Below are positions 21,526-29,931 of a stretch of DNA of 64,000 nucleotides, piece after piece. The position numbers and the translations under genes were made by a program. The notes under the pieces were generated by a model that did not search any database, was not told the origin of the DNA, and was given only the letters and a program-made list of their open reading frames with translations. Source of the stretch: Providencia rustigianii DSM 4541 (lineage in GTDB: Bacteria > Pseudomonadota > Gammaproteobacteria > Enterobacterales > Enterobacteriaceae); NCBI RefSeq assembly GCF_000156395.1, contig NZ_GG703818.1, positions 611,944 through 675,943 on the forward strand, written 5' to 3'. Position 1 is the stretch's first letter. Each line of letters starts with the position of its first letter.

Positions 21526-23049
21526 CACCGACTGTTGTAACTCTTCAGTTTGGTGCTCTAAAGAGCTAGCGGCCGTGGCAACTTGTTCAACTAAAGATGC
21601 GTTCTGCTGCGTCACACTGTCCATCTGAGTGATAGCAACACCGACTTGAGCAATACCTTTACTCTGTTCTTCTGAAGCCGTCGTGATCTGCTTCATAATT
21701 GCGGTCACTTGATTAATACCTTGCAGAATATTGGTCATCGTTGAACCCATTTCATGAACTAAATGCGTCCCTTTTTCTACACATGTACTCGACTCGGCAA
21801 TCAATTTTTCAATTTCCATTGCGGCATCGGCACTATGACTGGCCAACTTACGAACCTCGGCGGCAACCACCATAAACCCGCGACCATGAACCCCAGCTCT
21901 CGCGGCTTCAATCGAGGCATTTAATGCCAAGATATTGGTTTGAAAACTGATATCATTCATCATGCTAATAATGTCTGAAATCTTCTTCGAACTTTGCGAA
22001 ATTTCGCCCATAGTGCTCACAACCGACTCAACGATAGAATCCCCTTGATTCGCCACCACAAATGCATCTGCTGCCAGCTGATTCGCTTGATGGGTATTTT
22101 CAACATTGAGCTGTACTGCGGCGGTGATCTCTTCCATACTCGCAGCCGTTTCTTCTAACGCTGCAGCCTGTTGCTCCGTTCTTGATGATAAATCACTATT
22201 CCCATTAGAAATTTCTGTCGCGCCTCGATAAATACTTTCACTGCCATTGCGAATAGTGAGTACAGCCTCGCGTAAACTATTTTGCATCTCATCTAATAAT
22301 GGAAATAAACGCCCAGCACAGTTACGCCCAAAAGGTTCTATTGGTTGGCTCAGATCTCCTTTGGCAATTTGCGTAAAATACTGGCGGATCCTATCCAATG
22401 GTCGCTGCATCATATGAACCAGATAGCGGTCTGTAAAAATCAGAATGAATAAACCAAAAATGGCAGCAACGACAATAACAATACGAGTGATGCTCATTAG
22501 CCCATCAACTGTCTCCCGCGTGTGTTCAATCATAACATCGGCGCTTTGATTGAATTGAGTGATAGCAGAGCCAAAAGCACGACTTAAAACAGGGGTCACA
22601 TTATGTGCATGGGCAAGATAGGCATTTTTATCATCTCCCATAGAGATAGCCAGTTGAGGTTTCACGCCCTCATCAAGTAACGCCTGCCATGAATTAATCA
22701 CTTGGTCTGCAATCTCTTTATCCATGGGCCCCGGAGAAATAGATTTCATTTCTTCCAGATATTTCTCCATGTTAACCAACGCGTCTTTAACTAGGGTATA
22801 GTCACCCTCTTTTCCTTCATTTTTAGTTTCCATGACTCGGGTTAAACGGGTAACAAAACGAAAATACTGGTCATTTCCCTGACTCAGTACGGTCATCTGT
22901 TTTACCAATTGCCGGTCAACATGAATACCATCGGAAATACGGGAAAGGGACCAGCCGGTAAATAGACTGATTCCACCTAAATTTAGACATAGAATGCCTA
23001 ACAGTACGAGCATCACAGCACGTATTGAATAGTTACGGAGTTTCTGCAT
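21469..23049 (-). CDS. Methyl-accepting chemotaxis protein (Tar/Tsr-like architecture)
   Basis: The 526-residue receptor has an N-terminal membrane segment at about residues 10-32, a periplasmic four-helix-bundle ligand domain to about residue 190, a second membrane segment (IVIVVAAIFGLFILIF) and a HAMP domain. The long cytoplasmic coiled-coil hairpin has the conserved tip ISFQTNILALNASIEAARAG. Methylation-helix Glu/Gln pairs are visible (SSRTEQQAAALEETAASMEEI). It ends LAEPKVA and lacks the C-terminal NWETF-type pentapeptide that tethers CheR in major receptors. The ligand is not predictable. A flagellar sigma-28 promoter lies upstream. Its 3' end takes part in the duplicated sequence described at 20341 and 21394. 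Confidence 0.95.
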   Translation of the reverse strand: MQKLRNYSIRAVMLVLLGILCLNLGGISLFTGWSLSRISDGIHVDRQLVKQMTVLSQGNDQYFRFVTRLTRVMETKNEGKEGDYTLVKDALVNMEKYLEEMKSISPGPMDKEIADQVINSWQALLDEGVKPQLAISMGDDKNAYLAHAHNVTPVLSRAFGSAITQFNQSADVMIEHTRETVDGLMSITRIVIVVAAIFGLFILIFTDRYLVHMMQRPLDRIRQYFTQIAKGDLSQPIEPFGRNCAGRLFPLLDEMQNSLREAVLTIRNGSESIYRGATEISNGNSDLSSRTEQQAAALEETAASMEEITAAVQLNVENTHQANQLAADAFVVANQGDSIVESVVSTMGEISQSSKKISDIISMMNDISFQTNILALNASIEAARAGVHGRGFMVVAAEVRKLASHSADAAMEIEKLIAESSTCVEKGTHLVHEMGSTMTNILQGINQVTAIMKQITTASEEQSKGIAQVGVAITQMDSVTQQNASLVEQVATAASSLEHQTEELQQSVSKFQLTSDTRVLAEPKVA

Positions 23050-23090
23050 GGAATTTCTCTTTTGGTGAGATAAAATGGTAATTGTTTAAT

Positions 23091-23117
23091 TTATCGGCTT
23101 CATAACGAAAAATTTTA
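23091..23117 (-). promoter_or_regulatory. Sigma-28 (FliA) class 3 flagellar promoter of the chemoreceptor gene
   Basis: Reading the minus strand, TAAAATTT (23117-23110) is followed after exactly 11 bp by GCCGATAA (23098-23091). This matches the FliA consensus TAAAGTTT-N11-GCCGATAA at all but one position. It is 41 bp upstream of the receptor start, so the receptor is very likely expressed with the late flagellar genes. Confidence 0.92.
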
Positions 23118-23488
23118 ATAATTTACAATCACTTCTTTCTCTTTTTATTGAATAAATCCCTCACAATACCCTTACTTTAAATATGGCTTAGTGTTTGATT
23201 TTTAAACACTCTTTTTTATTTGCTTTAAGATACACAGCAAATTAATTCCACTTAAACAAACTACCCAGTTTGTGATTGGTATCCCAAACATCAGTTTCTG
23301 TAAATTAAAGCAAAAATCTGTTTTCTCTCTTGAGCTTCCCCCTACAGGAAGCTATATGGTAGCTAGCGTATTAAGACAACTAAATATTAGAAAAACTGCA
23401 AAAATAACCTGCTGTTATATTGATAGATTGCCATTTCCACCCACATGGAATGGACATTATTTAATTTCTCTGGAGTGATAGGTAACTT
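23118..23488. promoter_or_regulatory. Intergenic region upstream of the DUF411 gene, with imperfect dyad at 23431-23453
   Basis: No coding sequence is supported here. Near its right end there is an imperfect dyad CCATTTCCA-N6-TGGAATGG, about 36 bp before the DUF411 start, flanked by TTGCCA and CATTAT about 21 bp apart. MerR-type metal regulators such as CueR use dyads inside overlong spacers, so a metal-responsive promoter is possible. The match to a known operator is weak. Confidence 0.35.
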
Positions 23489-23926
23489 ATGAAAAAGCTA
23501 TTATTAACCGCCCTGCTAGCCACCTCTTTCTCATCGATGGCAGCGATCAATACGATTGAGCTATATAAAGATGAAAATTGTGGCTGCTGCCATCTTTGGG
23601 GGGAAGCTGTTAAAGCAGCAGGATATGATGTCAAAGTGAATGATGTCTCTTACGAAGAAATCGATAAGATTAACCAAGAAGCTAACTTACCGCTGTCTTT
23701 ACGTAGCTGCCATACCGCTAAAATTAATGGGAAATTGATCGTTGGGCATGTGCCACTCGATAGTTTAGCAAAAATAAGCACACTTCCTGCTGATGTTGTA
23801 GGTATCGCGGTAGGCGGTATGCCTGCTGGTAGTTTAGGCATGGAACAGCCTAGTGGATTTAAACAACCTTATTCTGTAATGAGTTTTAAAAAGGATGGCA
23901 GCCAAGCCGTTTTCCAAACCTATTAA
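23489..23926 (+). CDS. DUF411 family periplasmic metal-binding protein
   Basis: The 145-residue protein has a clear signal peptide (MKKLLLTALLATSFSSMAA) and a thioredoxin-like DUF411 domain. Cysteines occur as DENCGCCHLWG and SLRSCHT, with GKLIVGHVPLD in between and GGMPAGSLGME afterwards, all typical of the family. DUF411 proteins are often found with copper resistance genes and are thought to bind copper in the periplasm. There is no copper gene beside it here. The gene is single and ends at a bidirectional terminator shared with the tna operon. Confidence 0.87.
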   Translation: MKKLLLTALLATSFSSMAAINTIELYKDENCGCCHLWGEAVKAAGYDVKVNDVSYEEIDKINQEANLPLSLRSCHTAKINGKLIVGHVPLDSLAKISTLPADVVGIAVGGMPAGSLGMEQPSGFKQPYSVMSFKKDGSQAVFQTY

Positions 23927-23941
23927 TCCTTTCTCCTAAAA

Positions 23942-23970
23942 AAAGGTACAGCAAACCCTGCTGTACCTTT
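23942..23970. terminator. Bidirectional Rho-independent terminator between DUF411 gene and tna operon
   Basis: A 12-bp perfect stem AAAGGTACAGCA/TGCTGTACCTTT has a 5-base loop. Seven or more T residues follow on the minus strand, and a T-rich stretch follows some bases later on the plus strand. Confidence 0.9.
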
Positions 23971-24001
23971 GACAGTTATTTTTACAACGAGATTTGAAAA
24001 A

Positions 24002-25249
24002 TTAACGGTATATCGGTAACAAATTAAACTGCGCTAACAACTGACAAATAATGCCAACTACACCAAAGGCTATAACGGCATAGATTAGCCCCTTGCCTCC
24101 CCAGACTTTAAACCGTGATTCAGGGAAGCGCTCTCTCACTTTTAGTGCCATAACTGCTGGACAAATAATTGCCCAGATACAGGCTGCCATTCCCGCATAA
24201 GCAATCGCAATTAAAAAGCCATTAGGAAATAACATGCACAAAATCAGTGGTGGTAAGAAACATAATAGTGCAGCTTTCATTCTGCCTGATGAATTATCGT
24301 TAAGATTTAAAGAGGCAAGAATGTAATCAAATAAGCCAATTGCCACACCTAAGAAAGAACAAAATACTGCACTGATAGAAAACCATAATAGGAAGGTTGC
24401 AATATGAGGGCTACTTAATACTGCATACAGAGATTCAATGAATGCATCAAGATTCCCCCCTTTATTGATAATAGTTAAAAACTCCGTTCTTGGTAAATTA
24501 CCCATCGTTCCCAATATCCAAAGGAAGTAGAGTACTAATGCCAACACGCAGCCAATCACGCAGCTTTTCACAACCTTTCTTTCATTTTCATGGTACAACT
24601 TATACAAACTACAGACGTTTCCATGATACCCAAACGATGTAATCGCATAAGGAATAATAATAAAGACAAATGGTAACAAAGATAACTGACTATCTCCGAC
24701 TGGAGATTTCAATAATAAATCAGTTTTGACAATTAAAAATAGCCCTGAAAATGCAAGAATAAACAAAACAATTTTAATAAATAAGAACAGTGAAGTTAAG
24801 CGACTAGCTGCTATTCCGCTCCACCAAATACTGGCACCTAATACTAAGGTAAAACAAATAAATACAATATTTAAATTAACTTTAAATCCATATATTGCTG
24901 AAGCTTCTTTTATCACTGATCCAGCCGCAGAAATATAGGCGTATATCAATATATATAAAACAAATATCAATGCTGCATTGGCTACATAGCAAGCCCACTT
25001 AGGTAATAATTCTTTAGATATATAAAAGTAGTTAGTGCCTGCTCCATATTTAGAAATGCATTCTAAAATATAAATCCCTGAATGAAACATAAAAAAACAA
25101 ACAATCAGTAATATTACAATCGAGTTAATAAACCAAGCTCCTGCCATAATAGTTGGCAAGCTAAACATACCCGCCCCTATCATTGCACCGCCTAGCACAA
25201 AACCCCCTACCATAATGGAGGGTTCTTTCTTGGCTATCGAATTGTTCAT
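24002..25249 (-). CDS. tnaB: Aromatic amino acid permease (TnaB-like, HAAAP family)
   Basis: The product is 415 residues when started at MNNSIAKKEPS, because AAGGTG lies 9 bp upstream. A frame 19 codons longer has no such site. The family hallmark is near the N-terminus (VLGGAMIGAGMFSLPTIMAGAWF), followed by about 11 membrane segments. Members TnaB, Mtr and TyrP import tryptophan or tyrosine with protons. The position 68 bp after tnaA on the same strand is the standard tnaCAB order, so it most likely supplies tryptophan to tryptophanase. Specificity for tryptophan rests on this context. Confidence 0.87.
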   Translation of the reverse strand: MNNSIAKKEPSIMVGGFVLGGAMIGAGMFSLPTIMAGAWFINSIVILLIVCFFMFHSGIYILECISKYGAGTNYFYISKELLPKWACYVANAALIFVLYILIYAYISAAGSVIKEASAIYGFKVNLNIVFICFTLVLGASIWWSGIAASRLTSLFLFIKIVLFILAFSGLFLIVKTDLLLKSPVGDSQLSLLPFVFIIIPYAITSFGYHGNVCSLYKLYHENERKVVKSCVIGCVLALVLYFLWILGTMGNLPRTEFLTIINKGGNLDAFIESLYAVLSSPHIATFLLWFSISAVFCSFLGVAIGLFDYILASLNLNDNSSGRMKAALLCFLPPLILCMLFPNGFLIAIAYAGMAACIWAIICPAVMALKVRERFPESRFKVWGGKGLIYAVIAFGVVGIICQLLAQFNLLPIYR

Positions 25250-25317
25250 GTTGTTGTTCACCTTACGAAATAAGGGATAAGGTTCCCGCATTGCACGGGA
25301 ACCCACAGAGCGACTTA

Positions 25318-26721
25318 TTATTTGATAGGTTTTAATCTTGCAGTAAAGTGTCTCAATACTGGTGGCTCATATTCGAAATCTAAGCCTTTCAGTGTGGCAA
25401 ATTTATCTTTTAAGCCAATCAGAGCATCTGCAATATAATCCATATGGTCGTTGGTATAAACACGTCTTGCGATGGTTAAACGCATGAACTCCATATCCGC
25501 ATGTTTTTGTTTACCTGTTTCAGGGTCACGACCTAATAAGAATGAACCGATTTCAACAGCACGAACCCCTGACTCTAAATACAATGCATTTATCACTGCT
25601 TGAGCTGGGAATTGATCACCAGGGATCTGCGGAACCAATTTTTTACAGTCAACGAATACCGCATGTCCACCGGTAGGATATTGAATCGGAATGCCGCCTT
25701 CACGTAAACGATCGCCCAAATACTTCACTTGACCGATACGATAATGCAGATAATCTTCCCCAGCACCTTCTTCTAAACCTTGCACCATTGCCGCCATATC
25801 ACGACCGGCTAAACCGCCATAAGTTACGAAGCCTTCCATTGGTACGCAACGCTGTCTTGCTAAGGTAAAGATTTTTTCATCATTTCTAATCGCAACCAGA
25901 CCACCAATATTTAATAGTGGGTCTTTTTTCGCTGACATGGTTAATGCGTCAGCATATTTGTACATATCCAGAATAACTTCTTTGATCGTCGCGTTTTTAT
26001 ATTTAGGGTCACGCTCTTTAATGAAATAGGCGTTTTCACAGAAACGAGCAGAGTCCATAACAACAAAAATATTATGTTGTTTTGCAATTTCATACACTTC
26101 TTTCAAATTATCCATTGCGACTGGCTGGCCACCAGCACTGTTACACGTTACTGTGGAAACGATAGCAACCACGTTTTCAGCACCATGTTTTGCAATATTA
26201 TCTTTTAATTTTTGGATATCAAAGTTACCTTTCCAATCATCATAAGTTTCTGAGTCATAGGCTTTTTCGGTAACGATGTTAATTGCTTTACAACCATTTA
26301 ATTCAACGTGAGCAGCGGTAGTATCAAAGTGGAAGTTAGAAATAAATACTGGCTTTTTCCCACCACCTTGCTCTTGTTTTACTTTGAGTAAAACAGGGAA
26401 CAACATATTTTCCGCACCACGACCTTGGTGAGCTGGGATCACATAGTCATAGTCAAACATCTCTTTGACTTTATCTTTCAAATCATAATAGTTACGAGAA
26501 CCGGCATAAGCCTCATCACCCGTGATCATCGCTGCCCATTGGCGGTCACTCATTGCGTTAGTACCGGAGTCAGTCAGTAAGTCAATATAGACCGCGCTAC
26601 TTGGTAATAGGAATGGGTTATAACCTGCTTCTTTCAATGCAGCTTCACGTTCTTCTCTTGATGGAATACGGATGTTTTCTACCATTTTAATGCGGAACGG
26701 TTCTACGATTCTTTTAGCCAT
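25318..26721 (-). CDS. tnaA: Tryptophanase
   Basis: The 467-residue protein matches the Proteus vulgaris tryptophanase almost throughout as I recall it, from [15 protein letters not shown] to the end [13 protein letters not shown]-binding residues are recognisable in [26 protein letters not shown] and the lysine segment [13 protein letters not shown]. It converts tryptophan to indole, pyruvate and ammonia. Tyrosine phenol-lyase is a close relative, but the detailed match is to tryptophanase. Transcription is controlled by the tnaC leader upstream, and tnaB follows. Confidence 0.97.
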   Translation of the reverse strand: MAKRIVEPFRIKMVENIRIPSREEREAALKEAGYNPFLLPSSAVYIDLLTDSGTNAMSDRQWAAMITGDEAYAGSRNYYDLKDKVKEMFDYDYVIPAHQGRGAENMLFPVLLKVKQEQGGGKKPVFISNFHFDTTAAHVELNGCKAINIVTEKAYDSETYDDWKGNFDIQKLKDNIAKHGAENVVAIVSTVTCNSAGGQPVAMDNLKEVYEIAKQHNIFVVMDSARFCENAYFIKERDPKYKNATIKEVILDMYKYADALTMSAKKDPLLNIGGLVAIRNDEKIFTLARQRCVPMEGFVTYGGLAGRDMAAMVQGLEEGAGEDYLHYRIGQVKYLGDRLREGGIPIQYPTGGHAVFVDCKKLVPQIPGDQFPAQAVINALYLESGVRAVEIGSFLLGRDPETGKQKHADMEFMRLTIARRVYTNDHMDYIADALIGLKDKFATLKGLDFEYEPPVLRHFTARLKPIK

Positions 26722-26820
26722 GATAATACCTTTAATTTTTAATCAAATAATAAAAATAAAATAGCAATTCGAACTTATAAAAATAAGCGAATAAGTCTTT
26801 TGAGAGAGAAAAAAGAAAGG
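26722..26820 (-). promoter_or_regulatory. tnaC-tnaA spacer, pyrimidine-rich Rho loading region
   Basis: Read on the minus strand, the first bases after the tnaC stop are CCTTTCTTTTTTCTCTCTC, a C/U-rich unstructured run. In E. coli tna the equivalent spacer holds the rut site where Rho terminates unless the ribosome stalls at the tnaC stop. I see no strong hairpin here, consistent with Rho-dependent control. Confidence 0.6.
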
Positions 26821-26922
26821 TTATTTATTTGGAAAGAAAAAGGCTAAAGAAATGTCAACATTGAACCATTTCTTCATATAGAAGAAATGCCTAGATTTGA
26901 GGGACTCACTTAACAAGAACAT
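26821..26922 (-). CDS. tnaC: Tryptophanase operon leader peptide TnaC
   Basis: A 33-codon frame with a good site (GATAGGAGTAATAGT before ATG) encodes a peptide containing KKWFNVD and ending FFPNK. Trp19, Asp23 and Pro31 have the same spacing as Trp12, Asp16 and Pro24 of E. coli TnaC, the residues needed for tryptophan-dependent ribosome stalling. As remembered for Proteus vulgaris, the leader is longer than in E. coli and two further codons follow the critical proline. The peptide would stall the ribosome when free tryptophan is high and block Rho. It lies 99 bp upstream of tnaA. Confidence 0.93.
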   Translation of the reverse strand: MFLLSESLKSRHFFYMKKWFNVDISLAFFFPNK

Positions 26923-27052
26923 ACTATTACTCCTATCAGCAAGGAATTAGTACAACCATGAGTATGGTATATAACAATTATCAGATAAAATTAATCGTAA
27001 TTGTCTATTATTTGTATCTCTATCACAGAATGAATCAAATCCCCCTACGCAT

Positions 27053-27068
27053 TATGATTAGCATCACA
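27053..27068 (-). promoter_or_regulatory. CRP-cAMP site of the tna operon
   Basis: The minus strand reads TGTGA-N6-TCATA, one mismatch from the CRP consensus TGTGA-N6-TCACA, about 130 bp upstream of tnaC. A weaker half site TGTGATAGAGATACAA lies at 27012-27027. Catabolite activation of tna is established in E. coli; its presence here is inferred. Confidence 0.65.
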
Positions 27069-27256
27069 GTATTTATATATTAATTAAGTTTATTAGCTAT
27101 TATACAATAGTTAATTATTAGTGTTTTTATATTGAAATAATTCTACGTAATAAAATCTTTAATCATCTAAAACTAAAAGACTATTTAACTTAGGTTGGAA
27201 TAAATATAAGTAAAGCCAGATACAATGGCTTTACTTATTAAAATAATGATTAACAA

Positions 27257-27913
27257 TTATTCGGCATCTTTGCCATATTTTGGTGATCTTGGCCCATACA
27301 GAATGCCATTCGGCTTACCAGCAGATAACAATCTCACGCTCGTAATGCCCGCAATGCCATAACTCTTATCAGTCATTGTATCTGCGATTTGGTTAACAAC
27401 GGCAGAGACTAAGATACCGACAATACCATTAGATGATGAGTTACCTTCTGTACTTGATGCCGTCGCCGACCCACTCCAGAGTAAAGCGCCTGTGCGCGCA
27501 TCAACTAATTTGGCACTCGCCGTGACTCGGGTATCACTTGCAATGACCTGATAGCTAGTTCCATATTCAGTAATGCTCAAATACAAGATGGCATCATTAC
27601 CAAAAATTTCACGTAATTTTGCAGGAGGAACCGCCTGAATATCACCCGCGTTTGTCATCCCATTTTGTTTGAAAGTTTCTTCAACAACAGCAACAGGGAA
27701 AACATAATAACCCGCTTCTGCTAATGGCAGGGTTGTTTGGGCTAATAACCCATGGCTAGCTTGTACTTCAGGCGTACTATTTTGAGGCAATAAAACCAAA
27801 ATACTTTTAGGCTTACTTTGCTTAAATGCACTGTAATCTACTTTAGTTGGTTGCGCACACCCAGCCAGCAGCCACGCCATAATTAAACTACTCATAATCA
27901 TTAAGCGTTTCAT
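27257..27913 (-). CDS. DUF799 / GNA1162 family outer-membrane lipoprotein
   Basis: The 218-residue protein has a lipoprotein signal peptide ending in the lipobox LLAG-C (Cys19). The domain matches the DUF799 family, to which the neisserial surface lipoprotein GNA1162 belongs, with segments KSILVLLPQNSTPEV and ARTGALLWSGSATA. The same three-gene set (CsgG-like, DUF4810, DUF799) occurs in many Gram-negative bacteria and is thought to form an outer-membrane complex of unknown task. The start overlaps the DUF4810 gene stop by 4 bp. Confidence 0.85.
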   Translation of the reverse strand: MKRLMIMSSLIMAWLLAGCAQPTKVDYSAFKQSKPKSILVLLPQNSTPEVQASHGLLAQTTLPLAEAGYYVFPVAVVEETFKQNGMTNAGDIQAVPPAKLREIFGNDAILYLSITEYGTSYQVIASDTRVTASAKLVDARTGALLWSGSATASSTEGNSSSNGIVGILVSAVVNQIADTMTDKSYGIAGITSVRLLSAGKPNGILYGPRSPKYGKDAE

Positions 27914-28266
27914 TTTATTTTCCCTTTATTTTTCATTAGAAAATCCATGTAAGCGGCAGATTCTGGATACAACGCTTTTTCTGTTTTAAATTCAGCCATC
28001 GCTGAATCAATCGCACCTGTTGTTGAATACAGTAATCCTAAATGCGCATGTAAACCTGGGGCGACTGCGAGCCCTTTGGCTTTACTTGTCTCAATATTTT
28101 TTTTCAGTACTTCAATTTGTTCTTGCGGGCTAGTTTCAGTTTGCTGGTAATATTGATATACCGTTGTTTGATAGCCATCCCAGTTATATATCGGCTTTGG
28201 TTCATTAGCACAGCCATTTAATAAAATAGCACTTGCGATAATGAGCAATAATTTAGTTTTCATCAT
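27910..28266 (-). CDS. DUF4810 family lipoprotein
   Basis: The 118-residue protein has a signal peptide and lipobox (ILLNG-C). It then reads EPKPIYNWDGYQTTVYQYYQ, the family's typical beginning, and a helical TPR-like part (LHAHLGLLYSTTGAIDSAMAEF). It is the middle gene of the trio, with an AAGGGAA site before the double ATG, 6 bp after the CsgG-like gene. Function is unknown; partnership with the neighbours is inferred from the conserved order. Confidence 0.84.
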   Translation of the reverse strand: MMKTKLLLIIASAILLNGCANEPKPIYNWDGYQTTVYQYYQQTETSPQEQIEVLKKNIETSKAKGLAVAPGLHAHLGLLYSTTGAIDSAMAEFKTEKALYPESAAYMDFLMKNKGKIK

Positions 28267-28272
28267 ATTCCC

Positions 28273-28947
28273 TTATTTTGCAGGCTGCCAAGTACCACTT
28301 TCAATGCCTGATACTAAGTTATTTACCGCTTCCCTAATCGCTAAGTCTAAAACTTTACCATTCAAAGTAGAGTCATAACTTGCAGTACCACCGAAGCCAA
28401 TCACCTCTCTGTTAGAGAGTTCATATTCCCCTGCACCTTGAGCAGAGAATACAACTTCCGATGTTTGAACATTAACAACGTTTAAATTTACTTTGGCATA
28501 GGCTATTTGTGATTTACCGCGGCCTAAAATACCAAAGAGTTGGCGGTCGCCGACTTCTTTGCGTCCAAACTCAGTGACATCTCCAGTAATAACATAAGTC
28601 GCCCCTTTTAATTGTTGGGTCTGACCTTTAATTCCGGCTTCTTCTTTTAATTCCTGCATATTAGTACGGTCTAATACATTGAATCGCCCAGTTTGTTGCA
28701 AATGTGTTGTCAGAATAGTTTTTGACTGATTACCCAAACGATCAACGCCATCAGAAAAAATACCATTCATATAACTAGAACGATTATCAAATTTTCCTAT
28801 TGATATTGGGCTTTTAGGACCAGAGTAATTCGTATTATAGGTAGCGACTTTCTCTACCGCTAACGAGCGTGATGACTCACTAGCACAACCACTTATTAAT
28901 GCACTTGCAACAAAAACAGACGCAATACTTATTTTAGATATATTCAT
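28273..28947 (-). CDS. CsgG/HfaB family outer-membrane lipoprotein
   Basis: The 224-residue protein has a lipobox (LISG-C) and CsgG-like landmarks: PISIGKFDNRSSY, LTTHLQQTGRFNVLDRTNMQELK, YVITGDVTEFG. CsgG itself is a curli secretion pore of 277 residues, but no other csg gene is nearby. This is the shorter relative found with DUF4810 and DUF799 genes. It is first in the minus-strand trio, so the promoter lies in 28948-29265. Confidence 0.85.
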   Translation of the reverse strand: MNISKISIASVFVASALISGCASESSRSLAVEKVATYNTNYSGPKSPISIGKFDNRSSYMNGIFSDGVDRLGNQSKTILTTHLQQTGRFNVLDRTNMQELKEEAGIKGQTQQLKGATYVITGDVTEFGRKEVGDRQLFGILGRGKSQIAYAKVNLNVVNVQTSEVVFSAQGAGEYELSNREVIGFGGTASYDSTLNGKVLDLAIREAVNNLVSGIESGTWQPAK

Positions 28948-29265
28948 TTAGCACTCTCAATTAGACTTCATATTTATATTATTTATTACTTTTTTATTTT
29001 GCATCAATAGCAGAAATTACTCCAGTTCAAATAGCACTCTCACTGAGATAATTTGAATGTGTTTAAGATATTTATATTTATACTTTATTTATGAATAAAT
29101 TAAACACAATGAAATAATTTAATCTAATTTCATTTATTTAGGATTAGTCTATTTTTAATATAACAAAAAAGTAACGCTATTCGTTCATTACGTTAAAGAA
29201 TATTTGAGAATAATCTCAATTGAATTAGATAAGAGTAAAATTTAACCACTCTAACGATTTACTCA
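28948..29265. promoter_or_regulatory. AT-rich region upstream of the lipoprotein trio
   Basis: No coding sequence is seen. The region should hold the leftward promoter of the CsgG-like operon. An 11-bp direct repeat TAGCACTCTCA occurs near 28950 and again near 29032, which may be a regulator site; this is only a pattern observation. Confidence 0.35.
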
Positions 29266-29306
29266 ATAGAAACCACATAATTCAATAGTCTCTATGTGGT
29301 TTCTAT
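29266..29306. terminator. Hairpin terminator after the YcgJ-like gene
   Basis: A perfect 14-bp stem ATAGAAACCACATA/TATGTGGTTTCTAT has a 13-base loop and lies just 3' of the minus-strand gene ending at 29330. The T tract is weak, so it may also act as an RNA-stabilising hairpin. Confidence 0.7.
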
Positions 29307-29329
29307 CTCAATTTGAATATGCTTAATGT

Positions 29330-29686
29330 TTATTTTCCAAATAACTTTTTAGTATATTTGTCAGATATTGCACTTCTTTTTCCATCCGCTTCAAAATAGC
29401 GATCCACATGGCACTTTTGCTCATTCACATCGCAAAAAATACCATTCGCAAACGTCACGGCGGTTTTATCAAAATCCCCCGCATTTTGAATCGCCTTGGC
29501 TTGCTTGCTACCTAAATATTTCTGAGTTAGCTCAACAGAAACGCCCTCTTTCCCACTGACACACACAAACTTATCGCATAACACATTTTTTTCTGGTGAT
29601 GTTAATACTGGCGCTGTTTTAGCATTGGCCAGCATGGGAGATAGTGCAATCGCGAGTCCAAATACTGAGATAACGTTTAAATTCAT
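29330..29686 (-). CDS. YcgJ-like small secreted protein
   Basis: The 118-residue protein has a signal peptide (ISVFGLAIALSPMLANA) and a short mature domain with paired cysteines (NVLCDKFVCVS; GIFCDVNEQKC). The ending RYFEADGKRSAISDKYTKKLFG resembles E. coli YcgJ, whose role is unknown. The cysteine spacing suggests two disulfides in the periplasm. An AAGGTG site precedes the ATG. It appears to be a single-gene unit. Confidence 0.72.
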   Translation of the reverse strand: MNLNVISVFGLAIALSPMLANAKTAPVLTSPEKNVLCDKFVCVSGKEGVSVELTQKYLGSKQAKAIQNAGDFDKTAVTFANGIFCDVNEQKCHVDRYFEADGKRSAISDKYTKKLFGK

Positions 29687-29931
29687 ATGGCACCTTCAAG
29701 CTGAGTAATAACCGTAATGATAACGTCAGATTTGACTATAAAAACCCATTTTAATTCCATGAATTTCTAGCCATCTCATCTTTACTGCAAACAATATCCA
29801 AATCCTGCACAATTTTAACCTTTCATTAACATAACGGATTGTGCTTTCCCGTAGAAAAGATAAGTGTAGTGGGTGGCAATTTAAACAATAAAAAAACACC
29901 TGCAATAATACTCCAAATAAGAGAGTGAAAT

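Noticed and set aside
23272-23478. 68-codon plus-strand frame upstream of the DUF411 gene
   Set aside because: Starts with GTG without a ribosome site and the peptide has no recognisable features; it spans the probable promoter.
28273-28947. Curli secretion gene csgG
   Set aside because: The protein is shorter than CsgG and sits with DUF4810 and DUF799 genes; no csgA, B, D, E or F is nearby.
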